A stretch of 64,000 nt of DNA from Betaproteobacteria bacterium (GTDB taxonomy: Bacteria > Pseudomonadota > Gammaproteobacteria > Burkholderiales > Burkholderiaceae_C), in NCBI GenBank assembly GCA_016704535.1, contig JADIZZ010000004.1, forward strand, positions 1-64,000, written 5' to 3'. The notes below the pieces were generated by a model. The model made no database searches. It saw nothing but the letters and a program-made list of their open reading frames with translations, and was not told the origin of the DNA. Position numbers and translations under genes: made by a program. Numbering within the stretch: the first letter of the stretch is position 1; each line of letters opens with the position of its first letter. Below are positions 1-8,863 of this stretch, piece by piece.

Positions 1-369
1 GCCTTCCGGCGTCTTGAAGTAGTGCGCCAGAAGGCCGGGTCGATCGGTCTCAACGCGCACAGGTCACATCCGGTGGTCGCCGATGCACCCGGCGTCGCTC
101 GCACCCGCCGCGCCACTGCCCTTCCCACGCCATGTTGTTGATCACCGAGGTCGTTCTTGCGGACGAGATAGACTTCGCCGCGAACTTCACCGCCTCTTCA
201 CCGTTCGGCGGTGAAGGTTTGTTGAAGCTGCGAACGACCAGTTCGATGTAGGTGGTACCGGGGTCCAACCGTGTCGACACGGCGAACCAATCGAGCCAAT
301 TTCGGTTAGGGGCAGATAGGGCGTTGGGCCACTCGCCCAACCTCCGACTTTGACTGGTGCGTCCTATCG
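1..369. other. No intact gene; decayed flank
   Basis: No coding region can be supported here. The minus strand stays open from the C-terminal end of the broken DUF1016 gene, but the translation has no recognisable domain. The only clear structure is a perfect 8-bp hairpin at 196-216. This is probably further decayed mobile DNA continuing beyond the left edge. Confidence 0.4.
196..216. repeat. Perfect 8-bp hairpin, 5-base loop
   Basis: CTTCACCG at 196-203 and CGGTGAAG at 209-216 are perfectly complementary around the loop TTCGG. No T-tract follows on either strand, so it is not a convincing Rho-independent terminator. It could be an end or recombination site of a decayed element. Function unknown. 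Confidence 0.4.
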
Positions 370-1498
370 TCCCGCGCCTCGACATCGCCTCGCCCTTCGA
401 CACGCCACCACCCCTCCAGTTCCCTGCCGCGTCTGGTCCAACTCTGCCCAGCAGCTTCGCGTCCGCAGCACGGTTGGATAGTCGGCCGCCATCACCTTGT
501 TGGGCAGACCTTCCAGCGCATAGCGGGACATACGGCATTGTGCGTGCGCACAGGATCAGGCCCACCGGCGGGTTCTCGCCCGGCAGCGTCCAGAATGCTC
601 ACGCGCGTAGTTGTAGTTACGCGCATCTGCCCCACGTCGGCGTGGTCCAGCTCGGTGAGCTTCAGGTCGATGATGACGCAGCGCAGGCGGCGGAAAGAAC
701 AGCAGATCGACGCGGAACCAAAGCCGCCGATGCGCAGCCGGCGCCGGCAGGCCGACAAAGCGTAGTCGCCGCCCAACTCCAGCAGAAAGCCTTCCAGCCG
801 GTGGATCAGCGCCTCTTCCAGTTGCGATTCGGAATACTCTGTCCTTGAGGTTCAGAAACTCCATGGACGAAGTCTTGATGGCTTCGTCAGGCCGACCGCA
901 TCACTGTTCTGCGGCACGTCGCCCTTTCAAGGATGGCGCGTTTGTTCTTGGAGAGCAGGGCACGGTGTAGAACTGGCTGGAGTTTGGCGGTCGAGTTGCC
1001 GCACGCTCCAGCCGCCGCGCAGGGCTTCGGCCTCGTAGAACGCTCGTTCTTGCTCGCTGCCGGTACCGCGTATCAGGTGGATGAAGTGCGTCCAGGACAG
1101 CGGAAATGCCCGCATCCTGGGCTCGGTTCAAATTCCGAATCAGTGCCTCGGATTTGTCCCCCCACCTCCAGGCCCGGATTTCCGAATCGCTGATTCGGAA
1201 ATCGGCTGGGGCGGGTAGGTCAGGTAAAACATGCGCACGGACTCAGCGAGTCCACGCCAAAGCCCAGCCAAACTGTGCGCTCAAGTCTGCCGACAGGCGC
1301 TTGAGCAAGGCTTGCCATGGCCGCTCGCTCCTGCCCGCCTTGCTCGAACTCCAACGATGCGTCGACCTATCTCCCGTAGCTGGCGGTCAGGGCGTTGACG
1401 CTGCGCGCGTACGCGCGGCGCGCGGCCTCCAGCAGCGCAACGATATCGCCGTGAATTCCAGCGTAGCCGTCGCCACCCGCAGGGACGATTTCGCTCAT
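370..1498 (-). pseudogene. DUF1016 (YhcG-type PDDEXK) nuclease, broken
   Basis: Pieces of a DUF1016 family nuclease can be read in order along the minus strand but in different frames. The start MSEIVPAGGDGYAGIHG is at 1498, SWTHFIHLIRGTGSEQERAF-type sequence lies near 930-1110, the active-site-like strand LRCVIIDLKLTE lies near 640-690, and the VGLILCA-type strand lies near 560. The span fits the usual family length of about 350 residues. At least three frame changes are needed, so no full protein can be made. These proteins are often found beside type I restriction genes, and an HsdM fragment ends immediately upstream here. The right end at 370 is approximate. Confidence 0.72.
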
Positions 1499-2170
1499 GC
1501 CTGCACTCGTTCCTGAGGCCTCGATTTCACTCAGCAGGCGCATCACCTCGGCCTCGTGGCCGCGCATCGAGGCGATCAAGTCCTTCGGATCGGCGTGCTC
1601 CAACCCCCCTGGCGTTGGGGTTCTTGATGTCCAGGTTGTGGATCGGCCAGTACAGCGCATCGCCCTCGGCCTGCGCGGACTCCGCGCTGTGCTCGTGCGC
1701 AAGCTGCTCTGCCTTCAGCGCGCGCCGTCCTCCGCAACGCTGACTTCCGCGCCGTTGGCCGCGGCGGTGATGGCTTGCCCAGCTCGCGCAGTGGCTTGCC
1801 GAGGCCAACGCCGCATTGCGTTCGGCCTCGGCCTTCTGCCAATGAAGGCGTCGCGGCTTCGACAGCGGATTCGCGCCTGGCCGCGAAGTCCATCGCCCAG
1901 GCCTGCGGGCCGGCCTGGCGGTCGTTCCACCAGGCCTGTGCCGCAGCGAATTCCCTCGAACTGCAGCGGCGCCGTCTTGCTAGGTATTTCTTGCGGCCTT
2001 CGGGCAGCGGCAACTCGTAGTGCCAGATGGTGTCGGTCGGGCCGCCACGCTCGAAGAACAGCAGGTTGGCCGGGATGTCGGTATAGGGCGCGAACACGCC
2101 TTGCGGCAGCCGTACGATGGTGTGCAGCCGAAACTCCTTGAGCAACTCCTCCTTGATGACGGCGCTGATG
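1499..2170 (-). pseudogene. hsdM: Type I restriction N-6 DNA methylase (HsdM), C-terminal fragment
   Basis: Only the C-terminal third of HsdM remains. The minus-strand translation from about 2170 contains KEELLKEFRLHTIVRLPQG followed by a NLLFFERGGPTD-type strand, which is characteristic of the methylase catalytic-domain end of type I systems. Downstream text of the DPKDLIASMRGHEAEVMRLL type, near 1570, is the usual HsdM tail. At least two frameshifts (around 1990 and 1700) separate these pieces. The N-terminal part with the SAM motif and NPPF is absent: it is replaced at about 2165-2180 by the start of an AbiEii toxin gene. No HsdS or HsdR is visible. Confidence 0.75.
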
Positions 2171-2317
2171 GCCGTGCCGCCGCGGAAGGCGATCTTGCCT
2201 GCAAGCGCTGGCGCATTGAACAAGTCGCAAAGCGCGGCAGATGATCAGGTCCTGCTCAACCTGCGGGGTTCGGCCACGGGCGTGCTCCCGCCAGGCCTGG
2301 ATGAAGCCTGGGATCAA
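2171..2317 (-). pseudogene. AbiEii toxin, N-terminal fragment fused to HsdM
   Basis: The first ~50 codons of an AbiEii/AbiGii nucleotidyltransferase toxin. They begin with a TTG start at 2317 that overlaps the TGA stop of the AbiEi antitoxin. The text MIPGFIQAWREHA, then QVEQDLIICRAL, then (one frame later) FNAPALAGKIAFRGGTA matches the family N-terminus, where the FRGGTAL strand leads into the catalytic DID motif. Here the frame runs straight into HsdM sequence after FRGGTA, so the catalytic residues are gone. A deletion joining two defence genes at a short GGTA-like sequence is the simplest explanation. Confidence 0.68.
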
Positions 2318-3129
2318 GCGTCCACCTCGACGACTTCATTGATGAGCAGCTGCCCGGTGGAATCGCGCTCCGGAACCTCCGCCAGTGCGGCCACGATCGG
2401 CTTGACGCCGGGTCAAGGGGCGCGAAGTGCCTGGCGGTTTCCGCGTAAACGCGCAACGCCTTCGCTTGCTTGGTGTGCCCCGCTTGTTCCAGCAGGTAGC
2501 CCAGGCGGCGCACCGCAGCGCCCTCGTAGTGGGCTGCAGCCCTTGCCAGCCGGCGCGCATCAGCGTGCGCGCCAAGGTCTTTGGCGATCTGTGCCACGCC
2601 GCCGAGGCCACCGGCCCGATGCTGTAGCGCACGCAAGTCGAGCAAAGGTCAGCTCGACGCCGGCCACGACGGCGAAGCCGGCGGGCGTCTTGATAGTCCC
2701 GACTAGCGAAGCTTCGTTGCACGCGGCAAAGGCCGCCGGCTCTTGGTAGATGAACTGCAGGCGATGCGCGCCCAGCGTCAGATCGCGCAGTTGGCGCGGC
2801 GCCACCACCTGGAAGATCATGGCCGCCTGATGCGACGAGCCGTGGTGGGCCGCCGCACGCAGCAGCGACACGCGATAGCCCAGGCCCTGATGCTTCATCA
2901 GTGGGTCGATCCACTCGGCCGGGTCGGCGGCACCTGCCGCCCTGTGTTCGGGCCTCACGATGAGGTAGAAGCCGTGTCTTGGACTGGCCAGCTTGCCCTT
3001 GGCCACGGCACGCGTCAGGGCCGGTGACAGGGTACTCAGGGCGATGCCGGACGCGACCGCTTCGTCGCGACTGAACCAGCCCCGGCCTGCCGCAAGGCGG
3101 TTGTCGATGAAGGTATCCAGGGCAGCCAT
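2314..3129 (-). pseudogene. AbiEi family antitoxin, frameshifted
   Basis: Type IV toxin-antitoxin AbiEi antitoxin and transcriptional repressor. The N-terminal winged-helix part is intact from the ATG at 3129 (MAALDTFIDNRLAAGRGWFS) through GFYLIVRPEHR and EWIDPLMKHQGLGYRVSLL. The C-terminal half continues in a second frame from about 2640 (AGGLGGVAQIAKDL, RLGYLLEQAGH) and ends in a third frame from about 2412 (PERDSTGQLLINEVVEVDA, stop at 2314-2316). Two single-base indels are therefore enough to account for the break. The partner toxin AbiEii follows directly but is truncated, so the pair is dead as a system. The N-terminal half could still bind DNA. Confidence 0.78.
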
Positions 3130-3219
3130 GCCGAAGCATATGCGAATTTATGGTCAATGTGATCTGTTTTGCATACGAAAGCGTAGCGAATATGGGCCCA
3201 GATGCAAGAACTGCGGTCG

Positions 3220-3415
3220 ATCCCGCGCGGAACTTGCGAGCGCCCGCGTCTACAGCTGGATCGGGCCGACTGCCGATGACATTAGCTCGACCATCTACCG
3301 GCTGGTCGCCAACGGAGCCTTCCCGCGTCCCGTGCACTTGGGACCGCGCGCGATCGCCTGGCGTTGGACCGACCTCGAACAGTGGAGCGCGACGCGCGCC
3401 GCAGACCATCATTGA
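3220..3415 (+). pseudogene. AlpA-type HTH regulator, remnant
   Basis: The sequence SSTIYRLVANGAFPRPVHLG followed by RAIAWRWTDLEQW near 3285-3395 is the DNA-binding helix and wing of AlpA-type phage or island regulators, ending with a stop at 3413-3415. The upstream part, where LPxVLxxVGLSR-type text is expected, is unrecognisable (VYSWIGPTADDI), and no convincing start or ribosome binding site is visible. AlpA proteins control excision of integrated elements, so this supports a former integrative element here. Confidence 0.6.
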
Positions 3416-3505
3416 CCGCGGAACCGGCTAAGCGCCGGTGCGCTGGTCACCGCGATGAAGATAGGTCTTGGCCGCGCGCTTCAGGCGTGCGTTTGGCTCC
3501 GGCGG

Positions 3506-3733
3506 TTACGGCAAGGCCTGCACGAAGGCCAGCTGCTCTTCACGCGACAGCCGGATCGACTCGTGCTCGGCGATCACCCGGCGTGCTGCGTCCTGCGCGC
3601 TGGTGACGACGAACTCGCTCAACGTGCGGCCGGACAGCGCCGCCGCGTGCTGGAGCAGGCTCTTCTGCGCCGCGGACACGCGGACTTCGAGCTGGGCGTC
3701 GCGGGTGGTATCGGGGGTGTCTTGGTTGGCCAC
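3506..3733 (-). CDS. TacA-family (DUF1778) antitoxin with premature stop
   Basis: 75-residue ribbon-helix-helix protein of the DUF1778/TacA antitoxin family. LEVRVSAAQKSLLQHAAALS near the N-terminus is the RHH domain, followed by LSEFVVTSAQDAA. The reading frame stops at a TAA (3506-3508) after FVQALP. Past this stop the same frame continues with PPEPNARLKRAAKTYL, the conserved C-terminal tail that in this family wraps and neutralises the GNAT acetyltransferase toxin, and ends at 3428. A single nonsense change has therefore cut off the toxin-binding tail. No GNAT toxin gene lies downstream; the AlpA remnant occupies that space. The protein may survive as a DNA-binding orphan. Confidence 0.7.
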   Translation of the reverse strand: MANQDTPDTTRDAQLEVRVSAAQKSLLQHAAALSGRTLSEFVVTSAQDAARRVIAEHESIRLSREEQLAFVQALP

Positions 3734-4025
3734 GGTCGTCTACTTGCTCTGAAGGTAAGGCAGCTGTCCGTACGAGGCAAGACCGCGCCGCCCCGATCAG
3801 TGCGTACGCGAAATCAAGCGTCTGGAGTGTCTCTGCGCGTATGCAGCGGCGACGAGATCTTCTGCCTCCGCACGGCGGGCCGGGTCAAGGGCGGGCGCAG
3901 CCCGGCGCCAGCGCACCCTTGACGCGGCGCGCTGGGCGCTGACGCTGAGCGGCAGGGCTGGCGGCTCTTGAGCGGCCAGCCCCCGAGCCCGTCCGGCGGC
4001 GAGGACACCCGCTCGTCTGACAAGC

Positions 4026-4910
4026 CTACCGCTCCATTTCCGGTCCCGTCCGGGTCGGCGTCACCCTGGGGGCCGGTGAACGCGTCATGCCGGGAAGCTC
4101 CCTCTGCGCAGCCGACCGAGCCATGACGGCGCGCACCACCGGCATCTCGCAAACGCAGCGCACGATCGCGCTGCTGAGGTCGCGGTCCGAGGTTCCGGAG
4201 AAGCCGCCAGCGCCTGTGCGATCCGAGCCCAGGCCTCACCGGCGCGTCGGTGGCTCGGCGACATGTGCGCCCGTGGTTTCTGCTTGTCGCCCGCCGCCAT
4301 GCCCCTGCCCGGCAGCTTCTTTCGCGACCACACCCTTTCATCGCGGTGCCGCGAACCCCGAACCGCCTGCGACGACGCCTCGGCCTCGATGCCCCAAGCG
4401 CGTAGCCGCTCAGCAAAGGTCTCACGCCACCGGCGCAGGTCTTCCTTGCGCGGATTCAGGCGCGACCCGTCACGCCCCTCCGCGCGCACGCTGATGTGCA
4501 CATGCGGATTGGCCTGGTGCGTGTGCAGCACCATCACGTAGCGGTGGTTCGCCAGCTCGGCCTTCGCAAACTCCCGCGCGGCCTGCCGCAGCACACGGGC
4601 ATCGGTGCCAGCCGGCATGGACAGCATGATGTTGAAGGCCTCACGGCGCTCGCTGACCTCCGGGATGCGTGTGCCGCCGAACCGCCATTGATCGGCGATC
4701 GCGCAAGGCCTCCCTGCCCTCGCGCACGGCACCGCGGTCGTCCTCGATCGGGAGGCGCCCCGCCTTGGCGATGTAGCGCAAGTGGGCCGTGATGGCACCC
4801 ATACCACGCCCGCCGCCGGTGACCTTGATCATCACCTGCGGCGCACGGCGTTCGACCGTCGCGCGGATGCGCTGGCGCAGAAACTGGGGCGCGCTGCCGA
4901 ACGGCGGCAT
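4026..4910 (-). pseudogene. VirD2/MobA-type relaxase, frameshifted
   Basis: Conjugative or mobilisation relaxase fragments in three frames. The first, from about 4910, includes VMIKVTGGGRGMGAITAHLR and YIAKAGRLPIEDDRG. The second, from about 4690, contains RFGGTRIPEVSERREAFNIM, MLSMPAGTD and the metal-binding histidine motif in HTHQANPHVHISVRAEG, then KEDLRRWRETFAERLRAWG. The third, from about 4225, is DRDLSSAIVRCVCEMPVVRA ending at a TAG at 4026-4028. Two indels separate the segments. The HxNPHxH nickase motif is preserved but cannot be joined to its N-terminus. The MobC-like accessory gene lies just upstream, as in plasmid mobilisation modules. Confidence 0.75.
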
Positions 4911-5020
4911 CGGTCAGTACCGGTGTGCGCGACGCCGTCATGCGGTTCGACGGGTAGAACAGGAAGGTCGCCCCATTGCACGAGCAGGCCGTCGATGGTG
5001 CTGGACCTGGTAGCTCTCCT

Positions 5021-5633
5021 TCACAGGCGGTCGATCAGCGCCGAGGCCCGATCGAGGTGGCGACGGATCTCGGCGTCCGCGGTTTCGAGGCGATCCCGGT
5101 ACGGCCTGGCCTGCCTCAACCTTCGCCTGGTGCAGCAGGGTGACGAGTGCGACGAGGTCGGTCGACAACGCGGCCATGCGGTCGTTGGATGCCAGCAGGG
5201 CCGCGCGGTCGGCCTGGCGCTCGGCAACGGATTGCGGCAGACGGCTGCCGGCCACGAGCCGCCCCACGTAGTCGCCGTATGACAAGCCGAGCGCGCCCGC
5301 GTTCAGCATCAGTGCGTCGGCGTGGGCCTGGGAAAGGCGCAGCGTGAGCTTGGCGATCTCTCGGGCCGGGACCTGGTCCGGGGTCTGACGGTCAGACCCC
5401 CGGTTCACCGGCGCCACCATCGCCGTCGCACGCAGGTCGAGACTCATCACGAGAGCCCGGCGCACGAGCTGGGCAACGCCCATCCCGCGGCAAGCCGCGG
5501 CGGCGCGCACGGCATCGCCGATGCCGCGCAGGTCGATCGTCACGCGATCACGCGACGGGCCCGCCACGTCGATCCTCGCGCCGGATGCCGCATGGCATCC
5601 ATTCACTGGCGGGCTGCCTATCCTGCCATCCAT
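5021..5633 (-). pseudogene. MobC-like plasmid mobilisation accessory protein, frameshifted
   Basis: N-terminal ribbon-helix-helix-like segment (DRVTIDLRGIGDAVRAAAAC) and a helical body (LTLRLSQAHADALMLNAGAL, LSYGDYVGRLVAGSRLP) resemble relaxosome accessory proteins encoded beside VirD2/MobA-type relaxases, as here. One extra base near 5103 shifts the frame; the natural end RDRLETADAEIRRHLDRASA is then read in the other frame, stopping at 5021. A 21-bp palindrome (5380-5400) lies in the coding sequence and contributes the residues GSDRQTP between the two domains. The identical palindrome occurs in the next gene. Expected role: oriT binding or nicking accessory. Confidence 0.6.
5380..5400. repeat. 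21-bp palindrome, copy 1 (inside mobC-like gene)
   Basis: Two perfect 10-bp arms, GGGGTCTGAC and GTCAGACCCC, separated by one G. An identical copy lies at 5688-5708 inside parB. In both hosts it is read in the same frame as GSDRQTP. It resembles a small mobile palindrome that tolerates insertion in coding sequence. Confidence 0.85.
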
Positions 5634-5668
5634 CTTTTCTCACCCTCTTCACTCCACTCTCCACGGGT

Positions 5669-6466
5669 TCAGCGTTCGGCCTGCGAAGGGGTCTGACGGT
5701 CAGACCCCTGCGGCCAACGTGTGGCGATGCCTTCAAGCCGGCTCCGCAGAGCGACCAAGTCGGGGGCCGCACTCGGGCTCGCATCGGTCGGCTTGATGCG
5801 ACTCAGCGCGCGCTCCAGCCGATCGCAGGCCGCATTGGCTTGGGCGATCAGCTTGTCGGGTGGCGACACGGCGGGCTCGTTTAGCACGGCCTTGTCGGCC
5901 GCGGAACGGATAGCGGACACCGATGCTCGCGTGATTTCTGCCTCGCTGGCTAGCAAGGCATGAACTTGGTTGGGCCTGTCGGCGTGCAGCTTGCTGAGTT
6001 CGTGCAGCGTGCGGGGCGACGTGCATCGGCCGGACTTCAGCGCATCGTCAAGCACCGGCGGAAGGTCCAGCAGCGACAGGTGGTGCGCCACAGCGGTCAG
6101 GTTCATGCCGAGCTGCCGTGCGATCGTCGCGTTCGAGTCGCCCGCAACGGCCTGCGCGCGGATAAACCTTGCCAGTTCGAGCGGCGTCAGTCCGTGGCGC
6201 TTCTGGTTCTCGGCGACCTGGGCATATCGATCGGCGGGCAGGTCTCTGACAACGACCGGGACCTCATCCAACCCGGCGCGGATCGCCGCGCGCAATCGCT
6301 TGGCGCCAAAGTGGACCTGGTGCCGACCGTCGTTGTCGGCCGGGTGCACGACGAGCGGCTGCAGGACGCCGCGCTGTCGGATGTCTTCAGCGAGCTCGTC
6401 GATCGACTCCTCGGGGAACTCGGTGCGCGGGTTGTGCGCGTCCTCGAAGAGCATCGACACGGCCAA
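5669..6466 (-). CDS. ParB/RepB/Spo0J family partition protein
   Basis: 265-residue ParB-like protein. The N-terminal ParB/sulfiredoxin-like CTPase fold is visible as RQRGVLQPLVVHPAD, HFGAKRLRAAIRAG and AENQKRHGLTPLELARFI, followed by an HTH segment (NATIARQLGMNLTAVAHHL). It would bind a parS-like site on a plasmid or integrative element. No ParA is adjacent. The start is uncertain: the given TTG at 6466 is preceded in frame by GRPLLLAV-type sequence back to a stop near 6500, so initiation may be at a nearby TTG, CTG or GTG. The last residues GSDRQTPSQAER come from the palindrome at 5688-5708, which has extended or replaced the native C-terminus. Confidence 0.8.
   Translation of the reverse strand: MAVSMLFEDAHNPRTEFPEESIDELAEDIRQRGVLQPLVVHPADNDGRHQVHFGAKRLRAAIRAGLDEVPVVVRDLPADRYAQVAENQKRHGLTPLELARFIRAQAVAGDSNATIARQLGMNLTAVAHHLSLLDLPPVLDDALKSGRCTSPRTLHELSKLHADRPNQVHALLASEAEITRASVSAIRSAADKAVLNEPAVSPPDKLIAQANAACDRLERALSRIKPTDASPSAAPDLVALRSRLEGIATRWPQGSDRQTPSQAER
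5688..5708. repeat. 21-bp palindrome, copy 2 (3' end of parB)
   Basis: Identical to the copy at 5380-5400: arms GGGGTCTGAC and GTCAGACCCC around one G, 308 bp away. It lies close to the parB stop and encodes GSDRQTP there as well. Confidence 0.85.
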
Positions 6467-6687
6467 CAGCAGTGGCCTGCCGTCGTTTCCGCCACTTCTC
6501 TATCTTCGTATCAATGTTGTTTGACAAGTGGCAGTCACCCGAAGCCGCGGAGTCCAGGTTGATCGTTGGCCTGTGCAGCCGCGTCAGCAAGTCTGCGAAC
6601 GCCGCACACGCCCGTGAGCGACTGACGACGCCAGAACCTCCCCGGTCGCTTGCACGCAGCTGCGCGCATCGATCTGTTGTTCGGGAA

Positions 6688-6717
6688 TTGACATATACAT
6701 TTGTGCCTATGTATACT
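6688..6717 (+). promoter_or_regulatory. Promoter with embedded operator upstream of the ybdK-like gene
   Basis: TTGACA at 6688-6693 and TATACT at 6712-6717 are 18 bp apart, a near-consensus housekeeping promoter. A perfect 7-bp inverted repeat, TATACAT-N8-ATGTATA (6694-6715), fills the spacer and overlaps the -10. A regulator bound there would block RNA polymerase. The same architecture recurs at six other places in the following 21 kb. Confidence 0.75.
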
Positions 6718-6804
6718 GCAGGTACGGCGACCGAGCGGTCGAACTGGCTTCACGGCGCTGCATTCGCCCGCCACCGACAACAACAGCGCACAAGGAGAAC
6801 AAGG

Positions 6805-7937
6805 ATGACGCTACCCCGCTTTTCCACTTCGCACGCCCTCACTTTGGGCGTCGAGCTTGAACTGCAGATCGTGGACACCAAGACATTCGACCTCGCTCCC
6901 GCTGCGGCTGACCTTCTGCGACAGATGGAAGGCCGCAAGACTCCGGGCGACGTGAAGCCCGAGATGACCCACAGCATGATCGAGCTGGCCACGGGCGTGT
7001 GCGCCGACCACGCGCAGACACTGTCCCAGTTACAAGAAGTCCGCGCAGCGCTGCTTGAGAGTTCCCGCCAGCAAGGGGTGGCCCTGAGCGGCGGCGGTAC
7101 GCATCCCTTCCAGGATTGGAGCCACCGCAAGATCTACGACACGCCGCGCTTCAACGAACTGGCCAAGTTGTATGGCTACCTGGCCAAGCAGTTCACGGTG
7201 TTCGGACAGCACGTTCATGTCGGATGCCCGGGCCCCGACCAGCACTCGTCCTGCTGCATGGCCTGAGCCGCTACGTGCCGCACCTGATCGCGCTGTCGGC
7301 CTCATCGCCCTTCGTGCGAGGCGTGGACACGAGCTTTGACTCGGCGCGGCTGAACTCGGTACTCGCCTTCCCGCTTTCGGGCCGGGCGCCCTTCCTTCTG
7401 AGCTGGGACGAGTTCGCCGTCTACTTTGGCAAGATGACCCGGACGGGCGTTGTTCAGGGCATGAAGGACTTCTACTGGGACATCCGGCCGAAGCCCGAAT
7501 TCGGCACTGTCGAGGTCCGTGTGCTCGACACGCCCTTGACGATCGAGAAGGCGGCCGCTTTGGCGGCCTATATCCAGTGCCTCGCGCGCCGTCTCTGGGT
7601 CGAGCGGCCCTTCGCGCTGCACGAAGATGACTACCTGCCCTACACCTTCAATCGCTTCCAGGCCTGCCGCTTTGGCCTGGATGCCACCTTCGTCGATCCG
7701 GGCACCGGCGAGCAGCGGTCACTGCGCGACGATCTGCTGGCGTCGCTCGACCAGCTGGAGTCACATGCAATGGCGCTGCACGCCGAAGGTGCCTTGACGC
7801 TCTTGCGCGATGAGGTACTCCAGGCAGGCAACGACGCCACCTGGATACGCGCAACCCACGCATCCTACGGCGAGGCTGCACCGCTGTCGAGCGTGGTCCG
7901 CGATCAGGTGCGCCGCTGGGAAGGCAGCTTGCCTTGA
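6805..7937 (+). pseudogene. YbdK-type carboxylate-amine/glutamate-cysteine ligase (GCS2), frameshifted
   Basis: GCS2 family ATP-dependent ligase related to E. coli YbdK, which makes gamma-glutamylcysteine weakly. The first 145 codons (ATG 6805, good AAGGAG upstream at 6792-6797) carry LTLGVELELQIVD, GGGTHPFQDW and FGQHVHVGCPG. A single base is missing near 7242 (GACCAGCACTCG where a GCACTC codon pair is expected), giving an early stop at 7266. The other frame then continues with LLHGLSRYVPHLIALSASSP, FGTVEVRVLD and RFQACRFGLDATF to a stop at 7935-7937. Without that one-base loss the protein would be about 377 residues, normal for the family. The gene overlaps the next one by four bases (TTGA), suggesting translational coupling. 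A sequencing error cannot be excluded. Confidence 0.8.
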
Positions 7938-8719
7938 ACACCGCACCTTTGCGTCTGGGCATCTCGACACGGCTGATGCACACGCCCCCGGTCGAACTTG
8001 GCTTTCATGGCAAGACCCTGTTGTACCTGGAGCAGTCTCTGGCGCACTGGATCATGTCGCATCGCGCGCTGGCCGTGATGGTGCCGACGCTCGGCTTCGA
8101 TGCCGAGGTCTCTCGGCGCCGTGTGTCGGTCGACCAATACGTCGACATTCTCGACGCGCTGGTGCTGCAAGGCGGTGCCGATGTCAGTCCCGCAAGCTAC
8201 GGCCAGAAACCCTTGCGGGAGGACTGGAGCGGTGACCCGATTCGCGACCGCTACGAAATCGAGCTGATCGACGGATTCCGAAAGGCGGGCAAGCCGGTGT
8301 TGGGCATCTGCCGCGGCGCACAACTGATCAACGTCGCCTTCGGCGGCACCTTGATCCAGGACATCCCGACGCAGCTGCCGCACGCCAGCCGACACGTGGA
8401 TGCGGCTCAATACGACAACTGGTCTCATGGCCTGAGCATCGTGTCCGACAGCGGCCTAGCGGCCATCTATGCGGGCGCACTGTCCGCCACCGTCAACAGC
8501 ATCCACCATCAATCAGTGGACCGCGTGGGTGCAGGGCTGGACGTCGAAGCGCGGTGTGCCGAGGACGGCCTGGTCGAGGCGATTCGTTCGCGCGAAGATG
8601 AATTCATCCTGGGTGTGCAGTGGCATCCCGAGTTCCATTGGCATCGCACCGACCGCCTTCCACCTGAGCCACTGCTCGATGCCTTGCTGGCTGCCGCGCG
8701 CCGCCGCACGCTGCGGTGA
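7934..8719 (+). CDS. Class I glutamine amidotransferase-like (PuuD-type) gamma-glutamyl hydrolase
   Basis: 261-residue peptidase C26 family protein similar to gamma-glutamyl-gamma-aminobutyrate hydrolases. It has the nucleophile elbow PVLGICRGAQLINVAFGG with the catalytic cysteine near residue 120, the HHQSVD strand, and the catalytic His/Glu motif GVQWHPEFHW near 225. It would cleave gamma-glutamyl bonds in the cytoplasm. The TTG start at 7934 overlaps the stop of the upstream ligase gene, and the two genes form a natural make/break pair for gamma-glutamyl compounds. The substrate is not known; PuuD-type substrates are an inference from fold and context. Confidence 0.78.
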   Translation: MNTAPLRLGISTRLMHTPPVELGFHGKTLLYLEQSLAHWIMSHRALAVMVPTLGFDAEVSRRRVSVDQYVDILDALVLQGGADVSPASYGQKPLREDWSGDPIRDRYEIELIDGFRKAGKPVLGICRGAQLINVAFGGTLIQDIPTQLPHASRHVDAAQYDNWSHGLSIVSDSGLAAIYAGALSATVNSIHHQSVDRVGAGLDVEARCAEDGLVEAIRSREDEFILGVQWHPEFHWHRTDRLPPEPLLDALLAAARRRTLR

Positions 8720-8783
8720 CCACATCCGCAGATCAGGCAAAGTTTTCGTCCGCCGACGCCCCAGCAGGACAGCTCGCCTGGAC

Positions 8784-8812
8784 TTGATCACCTACATTGC
8801 TATCTATACGCT
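8784..8812 (+). promoter_or_regulatory. Putative operator/promoter upstream of tandem Usp gene
   Basis: CCTACAT-N8-ATACGCT (8791-8812) matches the island operator pattern less exactly than the others (TACAT and ATA kept). TTGATC at 8784 and TATACG at 8805 could be -35 and -10, although 15 bp is a short spacer. The site is 50-75 bp upstream of the Usp start in a region that is AT-rich for this genome. Confidence 0.45.
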
Positions 8813-8863
8813 TTACAGCTGACCCAACGCCACTTCAAGCCCCCCATCAAAGGACGTGAACTC

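Noticed and set aside
196..216. Hairpin as an integron attC site
   Set aside because: No attC-type core sites (GTTRRRY and its complement) flank it.
370..3129. A functional defence island (DUF1016, type I methylase, AbiE)
   Set aside because: Every component is frameshifted or truncated and HsdR/HsdS are absent.
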